64,000 bases of DNA, taken from assembly GCA_016713225.1 (NCBI GenBank), contig JADJPO010000003.1, forward strand, positions 868,001 to 932,000, written 5' to 3'. The stretch comes from Kineosporiaceae bacterium. GTDB lineage: Bacteria > Actinomycetota > Actinomycetes > Actinomycetales > Kineosporiaceae. How positions within the stretch are numbered: the stretch's first letter is position 1; each line of letters starts with the position of its first letter. A program made the translations under genes and the position numbers. The notes beneath the pieces were generated by a model that worked only from the letters and a program-made list of their open reading frames with translations, was not told where the DNA came from and ran no database searches. This document shows positions 22,255 through 30,782 of the stretch, in pieces.

Positions 22255-24687
22255 GTGACCGACTTTTCACCGTTCCCTGGCGACTCTGATCGCCCGGACG
22301 TCGAAACCCCTTCTACCGAAGGGTCTTTCGACGCACTTCTGAGTTCCGATGAGCCATCGCAGCAACCGGTTCCTGCCGCTGTCGGCACCCGCCGGCAGCG
22401 GGTCGCCGACGAGCAGGGTCGCGCCGCGGGACGACGCAGCGCGCGTGAGGCTGACTCTTCCCGACGCTCCCTGACCGGTGCCGCGCTGAGTACGGCGCTG
22501 CTGGGCGGTGCGGGCCTGCTGGCCGGCTGGCGCACCGGCCTGTTGGACGGGCTGCCGGGTGCCTCGGGAGGAACCGCGGGCAAGCCCGGCGGAAGCCGGT
22601 ACCTGGACGATGCCTGGGGCTCCGACGGAACCTACGAGCGCATTGTCGGCACCATTCCTCGTGGCTCGATCATGCTCGATCCAGAGACCGGAATGCCGAT
22701 CGACGGCGTCGCGCTGGCGCACTTCGAATCGGGTCTACGTCGCGGCAAGGGGTTCCGCCACGGTAGTCGCCGTAAGCGCCGTAGGCACCGCAGGCACCAT
22801 GATCACGGAACCCCGCCGAAGCCGACGACGGCGCCGCCCAAGCCGACCCCCGGGACGCCCACTCCGTCGGCGTCCACGCCCCCCAGCCCACCGTCGTCGG
22901 TGCCGTCACCCACCGCGAGTGCACCATCGGTCACTCCCAGCAAACCGGCTTCGCCCAGTGCCCCGGCTTCGCCCAGCGCCCCGGTCTCGCCCAGCGCCCC
23001 GGTCTCGCCCAGTGCCCCGGCCTCGCCGAGTACCCCTGCGTCGCCCACTCCATCGTCGAGCAGCTCGGCCACGCCGAGCCCGACGGGCAGCTCATCGCCG
23101 AGCCCCAGCACGACTCCCAGTTCACCCAGTCCATCCCCGAGCGCCTCGGTGACGGCAACCGCCACTGTCTCGCCGAGCCCGACCACCAGCCCGAGCAGCA
23201 CCGGCTCGCCGTCCCCGACGCCGAGCGCCACTCCCACGGGGAGCCCCTCGCCGACCGTGCCCGTTCCGATGCCGACCACGGCCGCAGCCGAACTGGTGCT
23301 GAGCCGGGCCACCTACGGGGCGACGCCGCAACTGCGGGCAGAGATCCAGCAGCTGGGCATCCCCGGCTGGCTGGCACAGCAGCTCGCGCCGGCGTCGATC
23401 CCGGATCCCGAGGGCGACGCGGTCTTCGCGATGTACCCGTCACTGAGCCGGTCGATGGCCTCGTTGCAGGCCGAGTTCGACTCCGGCAACTCGAGTGGCC
23501 TCGACCCGTCGCTGGATCTGCAGGCCGCGCATCTCGGGCGGGCGATCTGGAGTCGCCGCCAGCTGTTCGAGGTCATGGTCGACTTCTGGTCCAACCACCT
23601 CAACGTCCCGGCCCAGGTGGATGACCGGGCCACCCGAGCCGACTACGACCGCATCGTGGTCCGAACCCACGCGCTCGGACGATTCGAGGATCTGCTGGTC
23701 GCCTCGGCCAACCACCCGGCGATGCTCGGGTACCTCGACCTCGCCAACTCGACCGGCACGAACCCCAACGAGAACTACGCCCGGGAGTTGCTCGAGCTGC
23801 ACACCCTCGGGGTGAATGGCGGCTACACCGAGGCCGACATCAAGCAGGCGGCCAAGCTGCTGTCCGGGTGGCGGCTGGACTACAAGACCAAGGCCGTGGC
23901 CTTCGACCCCAACCGGCACTATCTCGGGGCCGTTCAGGTCGTGGGCTTCACCCACCCCAACAACGTGGCGTCCCAGGGCCCGACGGCCGCCCGTGAGCTG
24001 TACGAGTACCTGGCATTCCACCCCAGCACGGCGAAACACCTGGCCACCAAGCTGGCCCGACGGTTCGTCGGCGACAACCCCCCGGCGGCGCTGGTGGCCA
24101 ATCTGGCCAGCGTCTACCTGGCCAACGACACGGAGATCGTGCCGGTGCTGCGCGCACTGTTCGGGTCGGCCGAGTTCGCGGCCAGTGCCCGCAGCAAGCA
24201 GCGACGCCCGATGGAGCACCTCGTGGCCGCCGCCCGGGCCCTCGGACTTCAGCGGGGTTCCGACCCGAAGGCGCTGCGCGAACTGAACTACGAGTTGTCG
24301 GCGGCAGGTCACATGCCCATGGCCTACCCGACTCCGGACGGCTATCCGGACGAAGCAGTCAAGTGGCAGTCGCCGGGTCAGGCACTGAGTCAGTACGGCG
24401 CAGCGATGAACCTGCTGCACGGCTGGTACCCGAAAGGCTTCACCTACCAGCCGGTCTCAGCTCTCCTGTCGAACCCGACGACAGCGACCACTCCCGCGGC
24501 CGTCGGCGAACAGCTCTGCGCCCGCTTCTTCGGTCGCCCGCCGGCGGCCAACGAGGCGACGGCCATCGCCACGGCGCTGTCGGGCGCTCAGCCGACGAAG
24601 CCGTACAAGCCCGGCGATGGCCAGAACGTGGCCGTGAGCGTCGTGGCTCAGCTGCTCATGCACAGCGCCGCCTTCCTGACCCGCTGA
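22255..24687 (+). CDS. DUF1800 protein with long Ser/Pro/Thr linker
   Basis: Exported or membrane-tethered protein of about 810 aa. After a polar N-terminus comes SRRSLTGAALSTALLGGAGL, a twin-arginine-like hydrophobic segment (residues ~68-90), then a basic patch rich in R/H, a Ser/Pro/Thr linker (~200-340) and a DUF1800 domain (~345-805) with LVLSRATYGATPQLRAEIQQ, MVDFWSNHLNVPA, NENYARELLELHTLGVNGGY and LARRFVGDNPP. GTG 22255 is preferred; the frame upstream to 22147 has poor third-position G/C. DUF1800 genes are regularly followed by a DUF1501 gene, as here. Function unknown. Confidence 0.85.
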   Translation: MTDFSPFPGDSDRPDVETPSTEGSFDALLSSDEPSQQPVPAAVGTRRQRVADEQGRAAGRRSAREADSSRRSLTGAALSTALLGGAGLLAGWRTGLLDGLPGASGGTAGKPGGSRYLDDAWGSDGTYERIVGTIPRGSIMLDPETGMPIDGVALAHFESGLRRGKGFRHGSRRKRRRHRRHHDHGTPPKPTTAPPKPTPGTPTPSASTPPSPPSSVPSPTASAPSVTPSKPASPSAPASPSAPVSPSAPVSPSAPASPSTPASPTPSSSSSATPSPTGSSSPSPSTTPSSPSPSPSASVTATATVSPSPTTSPSSTGSPSPTPSATPTGSPSPTVPVPMPTTAAAELVLSRATYGATPQLRAEIQQLGIPGWLAQQLAPASIPDPEGDAVFAMYPSLSRSMASLQAEFDSGNSSGLDPSLDLQAAHLGRAIWSRRQLFEVMVDFWSNHLNVPAQVDDRATRADYDRIVVRTHALGRFEDLLVASANHPAMLGYLDLANSTGTNPNENYARELLELHTLGVNGGYTEADIKQAAKLLSGWRLDYKTKAVAFDPNRHYLGAVQVVGFTHPNNVASQGPTAARELYEYLAFHPSTAKHLATKLARRFVGDNPPAALVANLASVYLANDTEIVPVLRALFGSAEFAASARSKQRRPMEHLVAAARALGLQRGSDPKALRELNYELSAAGHMPMAYPTPDGYPDEAVKWQSPGQALSQYGAAMNLLHGWYPKGFTYQPVSALLSNPTTATTPAAVGEQLCARFFGRPPAANEATAIATALSGAQPTKPYKPGDGQNVAVSVVAQLLMHSAAFLTR
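22945..23034 (+). repeat. Five 18-bp tandem repeats in the DUF1800 linker
   Basis: Units of CCGGYYTCGCCCAGYGCC at 22945, 22963, 22981, 22999 and 23017 (the last is degenerate), encoding P-A/V-S-P-S-A. Copy number may vary between strains. Confidence 0.8.
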
Positions 24688-24724
24688 CTCGCACGTCGTT
24701 CCCGACGCCACCGGAGACATCATC

Positions 24725-26020
24725 ATGACTACGCCCGTTGCACCTGCCCGCAATCACGGTGCCACCGACAACGACCCCTGCGCCTGTCACGAGGGCCGCC
24801 GGCTGGAGCTCTCCCGCCGCGGGATCCTCAAGATGCTCGGTGGGACAGCGCTGGTCACCGCGACCCTGGGCGAGGCTCAACTCGCCTTCGGCGCCACGGC
24901 GGGCACCAAGCCCAACGTGCTCGTGACCATCGTGTTGGGTGGGGGGATGGATGGCATGTCCGCCGTCGTCCCGCACGGCGATGCGGCCTTCGCCCCCGCC
25001 CGGCCCAACATCGCCATCCCGCCGTCGACCACCCTGCGCGCCGACGCGATGTTCGGCCTGCACCCTGCCCTGTCGCCGCTGTACCCGCTCTGGCAGTCGG
25101 GCAAGTTCGGTGCCGTCCAGGCTGTCGGCCAGCTCGCCGCCGACAAGTCGCACTTCTCGGCGATGGAGAAGATGGAGCAGGCCGCCACCGGATCCGCCGC
25201 ACGCGACGGCTGGGTCAACCGCATGATGGGGCTCCTGCCCGAGAACGGGCCGCTCGAGGGCGTCGCACTCGGTGGGTCCAACCTGCCGGGCCATTATCGG
25301 GGCGCCCAACCCACCTTGTCGGCCTACCGCTTGGCCGACATCACCCTGCCCCTCGAGTACGTCACCACGCTCCCGTTGTGGCAGCAGGCATTCACCCAGT
25401 TGCACGTCGGCGAGCGACCCGAGATCTCGGCTCCGATGCGCAACGCGCTCGGCGCCGTGAACGCCGTGGCCTCCGTTCCGGCCTCGACGGCGACCGGCTA
25501 CCCCAACAACACCTGGGGGACGGCGCTGAAGGACGTCGCTCGGATGATCAAGGCCGATGTCGGGTTGCGTACCGCGAGCGTGCCGTACGGCGGATGGGAC
25601 CACCACGAGAACTTCGGGGGTCCCACCGACACCGGATCGACGTTCGCCGGGCGCCTGTCCGGCCTCGCCCAGGGCCTGGCGGCCTTCGCGGCCGACCTGG
25701 GCACCGACCTCGACCGGGTGACGACCATGACCTTCACCGAGTTCGGCCGGCCTCTCAAGGAGAACGGCAGCGGTGGTCTCGACCACGGTCATGGCTACGT
25801 GTGCCTGATGCTGGGTGGCGGGGTCAACGGTGGCAAGGTTCACGGCACCTGGCCCGGACTGGCCCCCGCGAACCTGTCCAACAAGCAGGACCTGGCCGTG
25901 ACCACCGACTACCGCTCGGTCATCAGTGAGGTTCTGACGACTCGGATGGGTGTGTCCTCGACGACGCCGGTCTTCCCCGGCTTCACGCCCGCCGCGGTGG
26001 GGGTCATGCGTTCGGTGTGA
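24725..26020 (+). CDS. DUF1501 protein, Tat-exported
   Basis: Protein of 431 aa of the DUF1501 family (related to alkaline-phosphatase-superfamily sulfatases). Residues ~25-60 form a twin-arginine signal (LSRRGILKMLGGTALVTATL, then ALA-type cleavage region near QLAFGATA). The domain shows LVTIVLGGGMDGMSAVVPHG, DKSHFSAMEKMEQAA, YGGWDHHENFG and TEFGRPLKENGSGGLDHGHG, which probably hold metal ligands. It starts 37 bp after the DUF1800 gene. In other bacteria the pair is co-exported; its substrate is unknown. Confidence 0.88.
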   Translation: MTTPVAPARNHGATDNDPCACHEGRRLELSRRGILKMLGGTALVTATLGEAQLAFGATAGTKPNVLVTIVLGGGMDGMSAVVPHGDAAFAPARPNIAIPPSTTLRADAMFGLHPALSPLYPLWQSGKFGAVQAVGQLAADKSHFSAMEKMEQAATGSAARDGWVNRMMGLLPENGPLEGVALGGSNLPGHYRGAQPTLSAYRLADITLPLEYVTTLPLWQQAFTQLHVGERPEISAPMRNALGAVNAVASVPASTATGYPNNTWGTALKDVARMIKADVGLRTASVPYGGWDHHENFGGPTDTGSTFAGRLSGLAQGLAAFAADLGTDLDRVTTMTFTEFGRPLKENGSGGLDHGHGYVCLMLGGGVNGGKVHGTWPGLAPANLSNKQDLAVTTDYRSVISEVLTTRMGVSSTTPVFPGFTPAAVGVMRSV

Positions 26021-26022
26021 CG

Positions 26023-26544
26023 TCAGGTGGCGCGAGCCTTCTTCACGACCTGCCAGATCGTTCCCCCGGCGCCCAGGATCGCGAACACGAAGAACATCGC
26101 CATGTCGCGGCCGTAGGCACCCAGGATGGAGAGGTCGGTCAGGTTGTCCGTTAGGAAGGTCAGCCGCGAGACTCCCTCCTGCTCGAGGCTCTCGCTGCCG
26201 TAGAAGTCCAGTGCGTCGCTCGCCACGACGGCGAGGAACGAGACCAGCGCGCCCACCACGATCAACAGGACCAGCGGCACGAGCCCTCGACGCGGAGCCG
26301 TCCCGGCGACCGCCGTGTACAAACGCACCGAGGCCCAGGCCAGCACGACGCCCGAGATGGCAGCCACATACCCGAGGCGCCACAGCACCACCGTCACGAC
26401 CACTCCGGCGGCGACGCCGCCGAGTGCGGCGAGCACGCCACGGCCCACGTGTTCGGGCTCGGCTGCCGACGGGATCGCAGCGCCCGGGTCCGCTGTGGGG
26501 TGCCCGTCTGCGTGTCCATCCCGGTGCACGAACTGGTCCGTCAT
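26023..26544 (-). CDS. Four-helix membrane protein, unknown
   Basis: Hypothetical protein of 173 aa. A His/Asp-rich hydrophilic N-terminus (residues 1-33) precedes four hydrophobic helices: VLAALGGVAAGVVVTVVLW, VAAISGVVLAWASVRLY, LVPLVLLIVVGALVSFLAVV and MAMFFVFAILGAGGTIWQVV. The tail is basic (KKARAT). Its stop is 2 nt from the DUF1501 stop, so the genes converge. No family recognised. Confidence 0.7.
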   Translation of the reverse strand: MTDQFVHRDGHADGHPTADPGAAIPSAAEPEHVGRGVLAALGGVAAGVVVTVVLWRLGYVAAISGVVLAWASVRLYTAVAGTAPRRGLVPLVLLIVVGALVSFLAVVASDALDFYGSESLEQEGVSRLTFLTDNLTDLSILGAYGRDMAMFFVFAILGAGGTIWQVVKKARAT

Positions 26545-26748
26545 GACGCGTGGCCTCTCGACAAGGAGCCCGGCACAGGGGGTTCCGGTTGGTTCATGAT
26601 CGGAATCCCCGTCCCGGGCCGTGACCCTCGCCGGCCGAAGCCACCCCGATGGCGCAGCGTGAGGCCGAATCAGGTCATCCAGGAGCCTGCGTCACCCCCG
26701 CCGGCCGTGGAGGCCGTGCAGGCAACCTGATCGGGAAAGCCCGGGAAC

Positions 26749-28290
26749 TCAGGGCTCGTCGAACGTGGCGAGGCGTGCCTGCAGCCGCATGAGCAGCTGC
26801 CGGTGTGGGTCGGCGCTCTCGGAATCAGTGGTGATCAATCCCTCACAGAGCTCGATCGCCTGCAGATACCCCGCCCGGGCCTGACCGGTCCAGCCCTGCT
26901 CGGCGTCCAGATCGGCCAACTGGACCTGCGCCAAGGCCAGGTCGAGCCGAGCCTGCGGGTTGTCGGGCTCCAGCCGCGTCCGAGCAGCCAGCGCATCCAC
27001 CGCCTGTCGATACCCGGACGCGGCCAACGCCATGCGGCGCTCGGCGCGGTCACGGCCGGCCAGCCGCTCATACCCCGCGGCCAGGTTCCGGCGATGGTGG
27101 GGGTTGGCCGGTTCGCGGGCCACCAACTCCTCGAGCTCCCGAACCTCGGCCTCCGGGACGGCGGCACGGAACAGGTCCTCCGGAGGGGCCGGGGGGGTCT
27201 GCAGCAGGTCGGTGGTGGCCGTTCCCGGCGTCGAACCCTGCTCGGGGGCCGGGGCCGGCCGACGACGTCGCGCGATCACGGTGATCGCTGCGGCGCCCGC
27301 GACCACCAGCAGGCCGCCCACGAGCCAGGGACCGAGCCCGAACTCGCCCCGGGAGCCGCCGGCGGCCGGCTCCGGATCGCTGCCCGTGGCCTCGGGCGGC
27401 AGGTCGACGTCCACGCTGGCCGCGCGACCGGCGTCCACGATCTGCAGACGCACCCGGGCGGCTGCGGCCGGACGGGGGAACGTGACCACGACACGGCGCC
27501 GCAACTCATCGTCGACGGCATCGAACGCCTCGACACTCGCCCCGGGCCGAACAGCCGAGACGGACACTCCCCCCGTCCGTTTCGCCACCGTCGACCAATA
27601 CGACGGGTCGCCGCTGGCGTCCACCACCGCGAGGATCACCCCTGCCGCCGAGAGCCGCTCGGCGAGCGCCGGGGCCGACTCGTCGTCCGCCGGGGTGCCG
27701 GAGGTGTAGAGCACGATCACGGCCGAGTCAGCCGGCACGCGAGGCAGTTGCCGCAGTTGTCGCACCGCCAGGGTCAACGCGGTGGACGTCGTGCGCTCAC
27801 CCTCGCCGGTCCACGCACTGATCGCTCGGAGGTCGTCGGCCACCCCGCTCGAGGGTGCGGTGACGACCCGGGGCGGGCGTTGATCGGCGATGACCGTTGT
27901 CGTGGCTCCCGAGGGCAGCCGCAGCAGGTAGTTCGCCGCGCCGGACAGCGCCCCGCCGCGCAGGGCGGGCACGGCAGCCGACGAGGCGTCGAGCACGACC
28001 GCCACCGCCGAGCGTTCGGAGACCACCGGGTCGGCCCGCGCGGCCACCTGGCTGCCCGTTGTCGAGGCCGTGACGGTGACGGATGCCTGCGATGCCGTGG
28101 CCACCGACGGCAGCGCCAGCACCACCGAGACCTCGCGGTCCGAGACCAGGCGCGTGGCGAGGACTTCGACGGCGGTGGCGCCGGTCGCGGCCAGAGCGAG
28201 CGGCGCCGGCAGGATGATCAGGACGAGAGCGCACACCGCAGCCACGCCGGCGTGCCACCTCGATCTCGCGGGCGCGGGAGTGCCGGACAT
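26749..28290 (-). CDS. Surface VWA-domain protein with TPR tail
   Basis: Protein of 513 aa. A signal peptide (ALVLIILPAPLALAATGATA) leads into a beta-rich domain and a von Willebrand A-like domain (residues ~95-260): VVLDASSAAVPAL, a degenerate MIDAS, and VIVLYTSGTPADDES. A membrane helix (WLVGGLLVVAGAAAITVIA, ~302-320) with stop-transfer arginines follows, then a cytoplasmic segment with TPR-like helices (~385-505: RNLAAGYERLAGRDRAERRM, NPQARLDLALAQVQLADLD). ATG 28290 is preferred; GTG 28317 would overlap the sortase stop. It is the last gene of a three-gene operon with a sortase and a repeat lipoprotein. Confidence 0.75.
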   Translation of the reverse strand: MSGTPAPARSRWHAGVAAVCALVLIILPAPLALAATGATAVEVLATRLVSDREVSVVLALPSVATASQASVTVTASTTGSQVAARADPVVSERSAVAVVLDASSAAVPALRGGALSGAANYLLRLPSGATTTVIADQRPPRVVTAPSSGVADDLRAISAWTGEGERTTSTALTLAVRQLRQLPRVPADSAVIVLYTSGTPADDESAPALAERLSAAGVILAVVDASGDPSYWSTVAKRTGGVSVSAVRPGASVEAFDAVDDELRRRVVVTFPRPAAAARVRLQIVDAGRAASVDVDLPPEATGSDPEPAAGGSRGEFGLGPWLVGGLLVVAGAAAITVIARRRRPAPAPEQGSTPGTATTDLLQTPPAPPEDLFRAAVPEAEVRELEELVAREPANPHHRRNLAAGYERLAGRDRAERRMALAASGYRQAVDALAARTRLEPDNPQARLDLALAQVQLADLDAEQGWTGQARAGYLQAIELCEGLITTDSESADPHRQLLMRLQARLATFDEP

Positions 28291-28313
28291 CGGCGGTCCA
28301 TCCCCCGTGAGCC

Positions 28314-28991
28314 TCACGCCGGTACCGCCGTGACGACGATGTTGTCGCGGTAGTGGCCGGTCACCGAATCGAAGACACCACCACAGGTGATCAGGACCAG
28401 GGACGCCTCGAGCGTGGGCGCGTACACCTCCGTTGCCGGGAAGTGCTCCTTGGGCAGCTGCCGGTGGCCCACCACGCGAAACGCCACGCTGCTCCCGTCC
28501 TGCCGATCGACGGTGATCACAGCGCCCCGCCGGAGCTCGGGCAGCCGGTGGAACACCGCAGGACCAGATCGCGAGTCGATGTGCCCGACGATCACGGCCG
28601 GCCCCTGCTGGCCCGGGCGCGGACCGCCGGCGTACCAGCCGGCGACGTCCCAGTCGGTGGGGGCCTCGATCCATCCCTCGGGGGTCAGGCCCAGTTCGGT
28701 CAGCGAGGTGTCCACTCCGGCCTCGGGGATCCGCAGCCGCTCGGGGGGCGCGACGCCGGCGTAGCGGCGCACCGACCGGAACTGTCCGACGGTCGGCGGA
28801 ACGGACCCGCTGGGCGAGGGGGAAGAGAGCCGGGCCGGCCCTGCGGCGGACGACGCCACGACCGCCGGCTCACCCGCCCCGGCGGCGGTCGACGTGCCCG
28901 GAACGGCACAGCCGCTGACCAGTCCGATGGACAGCAGAGCGATCACCCGGACCGTGACGGGTGTGCTCGCCCGGCGACGAGCCTCGCTCAC
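28314..28991 (-). CDS. Sortase with lipoprotein signal
   Basis: Class E/F-like sortase of 225 aa. The catalytic set is present: VIVGHIDSRSGPAVF (His), VLITCGGVFD (Cys) and HYRDNIVVTAV (Arg). The N-terminus carries a lipobox, IGLVSGC, so the protein may be lipid-anchored rather than held by a normal membrane helix, which is unusual for sortases. The GTG start overlaps the upstream lipoprotein stop by 4 nt. No LPxTG-type substrate was recognised in its neighbours; the VWA protein has a C-terminal TPR region instead of a sorting signal. Confidence 0.85.
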   Translation of the reverse strand: MSEARRRASTPVTVRVIALLSIGLVSGCAVPGTSTAAGAGEPAVVASSAAGPARLSSPSPSGSVPPTVGQFRSVRRYAGVAPPERLRIPEAGVDTSLTELGLTPEGWIEAPTDWDVAGWYAGGPRPGQQGPAVIVGHIDSRSGPAVFHRLPELRRGAVITVDRQDGSSVAFRVVGHRQLPKEHFPATEVYAPTLEASLVLITCGGVFDSVTGHYRDNIVVTAVPA

Positions 28992-30340
28992 CGAGCCCCG
29001 GCAGTTCTCGCGCCGCCGCCCCCGGTCTGTGATCCACCGAGTGGCAGCCGAGCCGCGACGGCGGGACCGATGCCCTGGGCCAACTGTCCTGCCAGCGCGT
29101 AGGTCGCGCCGTGGATCTGCTGGCTGATGGTGTAGGCGGGCGCGAAGCTCCCGGACGCGTAGGCGTCGATCTCGGCGAGCAAGCGGGCATCGTGCCCGGC
29201 CAGGGCCTGCGTCAGAGCCGTCGCGGTGAGCCGGTCGGCCGTGGCCCCCGCCAGGAAGCCGGCCAGAGCGCTCTGGAACGACTCGAGGGCAGCCCTCGCC
29301 TGGTTCTGCCCTGCGGTGTCCTTCCGGACCGCGGCCGTGTTGTAGGCGGCCAGTTGATCGACCTGATCGGCCCACAGGCTCTCGAACCGGCGCGCCGGCT
29401 CCACGCCGAACAGGGCATCGACCGCCGCGGTGAGATCGAGGGTGTTGCCGTTCAGCGCATCACTCATGGCCGCGAAGTCGACCGGGTCGCCGGCGGCCGA
29501 ACGCGTCATCGCCATCACCAGGGCGGCATGTTCACCGAGGAGTCTGGTCAGCTCCGACCGCAGCCGCACCGCGGGGGTGTCGAGGGTGCCGGTCACCGTG
29601 GCGGGCATCAGCGCGCGGGCCAACTGCGCCCCGAACGCGTAGGTGTGCGAATAGGACGCGCGATAGCCGCTCGCCGCGTTGGCATACTCGGCGGCGGCGT
29701 AGGCGTCGGCATCGTGCAGCAGGTGCTGAGCGTGGTCGTGGATGGCTGCCCGTACCGTCGCTGCGTCCAGGCGGCCCTGCGATCGGGCCACGAAGTACTC
29801 GGCCAGTTCGCCCTCGTATTCGACCGACTCCTCCCGGGCATGGTCGCGCACCGCTGCGTCATGGATCGAGTGCCCGCGGGCGTAGTCGAACAGCGACAGG
29901 ATGTGTTCGGCCCACATCTCCTCGAACTCCTGCTTCGCTGCCGCATCGACGAAGGGGTCGAGCACCTCGGCCAGGTCGTGCGTGTTCTGCCCCAGTGCCG
30001 CATTGGCGGCCTGGGCCAGGTCGGCGTCTCCGCGGATTCGGGCGCGCATCATGTCGGAGGCGAGCACCGAGTGCTGGCCCATCAAGGCCGCCAGCCGCAG
30101 TGCGGGATCGGCCGGCGTGGCCGGTGCCTCCGGCACGGCGGCCGGCGGGATGCTGCTGGACGACGGCTCGGCGCCCGCTGCCTCACCCTGGGCCGAGGCA
30201 CCGGCGGGAGTGGGCGAGGCCGTGGTGGTCGGCGCCGAGGGGGCACCATCCGAACAGGCCGTCAGCCCGACGACACACAGAACGACGACACCCCCGAGAA
30301 CGCGCGTGGCGATGGCGGATCGCATGGGCCATGGTGACAT
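28988..30340 (-). CDS. Lipoprotein with two repeated helical domains
   Basis: Secreted lipoprotein of about 450 aa. Signal and lipobox: GGVVVLCVVGLTAC. After a Ser/Pro/Thr/Ala linker two homologous all-helical domains follow (residues ~90-240 and ~245-430). Matching motifs are LMGQHSVLASDMM with LGQNTHDLAEVLDPF, and LLGEHAALVMAMT with LNGNTLDLTAAVDALF; each then has FE-x2-WA(E/D). An internal duplication is evident. No family name recognised. ATG 30340 has AGG at proper distance; ATG 30325 is the alternative. First gene of the operon with the sortase and VWA protein. Confidence 0.7.
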   Translation of the reverse strand: MSPWPMRSAIATRVLGGVVVLCVVGLTACSDGAPSAPTTTASPTPAGASAQGEAAGAEPSSSSIPPAAVPEAPATPADPALRLAALMGQHSVLASDMMRARIRGDADLAQAANAALGQNTHDLAEVLDPFVDAAAKQEFEEMWAEHILSLFDYARGHSIHDAAVRDHAREESVEYEGELAEYFVARSQGRLDAATVRAAIHDHAQHLLHDADAYAAAEYANAASGYRASYSHTYAFGAQLARALMPATVTGTLDTPAVRLRSELTRLLGEHAALVMAMTRSAAGDPVDFAAMSDALNGNTLDLTAAVDALFGVEPARRFESLWADQVDQLAAYNTAAVRKDTAGQNQARAALESFQSALAGFLAGATADRLTATALTQALAGHDARLLAEIDAYASGSFAPAYTISQQIHGATYALAGQLAQGIGPAVAARLPLGGSQTGGGGARTAGAR

Positions 30341-30404
30341 GTCAGGACCTAACCGGCGCACACAGGACAACAGCACCCACGAACGGCGTAGTCACCTCAA
30401 CAGC

Positions 30405-30674
30405 TCACCCGGCGTCGCGCACGGCCCGTGCCTCCGGGTCGAGAACCAGCCCTTCGCCGATCTCTCGACGTCCCCAGACGTACACGCCCACCGTCGCCGC
30501 GGCGCTCGGCGCTCGTACGCTGACCCCGACCATCATCCCCGGCACCTCGTACACCCGGGTGAACGTGCCCCAAGGGCCGATGCGGCCGGGGCCCGGTCCA
30601 CAAGGGTCCCAGGCTCCCCGTTCGGGGACCTCGCTGGAGGCGTGGAACACGCGCTCTGTCATGCCGTTGGACAT
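30405..30674 (-). CDS. Small hypothetical protein
   Basis: Protein of 89 aa starting MSNGMTERVFHASSEVPERG after a strong AAGGGGGAG site, with a Gly/Pro-rich centre (CGPGPGRIGPWGTFTRVYEV) and a beta-rich end (MMVGVSVRAPSAAATVGVYV). No signal peptide, no recognised domain. It lies alone between the hcr gene and the repeat lipoprotein gene on the same strand. Coding composition supports it. Confidence 0.55.
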   Translation of the reverse strand: MSNGMTERVFHASSEVPERGAWDPCGPGPGRIGPWGTFTRVYEVPGMMVGVSVRAPSAAATVGVYVWGRREIGEGLVLDPEARAVRDAG

Positions 30675-30782
30675 GATCTCCCCCTTGCTCGAGCGGCGCC
30701 CGCGAGGGCCGACCCACCCGCGGTCACCATGACCAGCCTGGCCAGGAACCGGACCGGCAGCGGGGGCCAAACGGCCTGTCCC

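Noticed and set aside
22945..23034. CRISPR-like array
   Set aside because: 18-bp units are contiguous without spacers and encode a hexapeptide linker.
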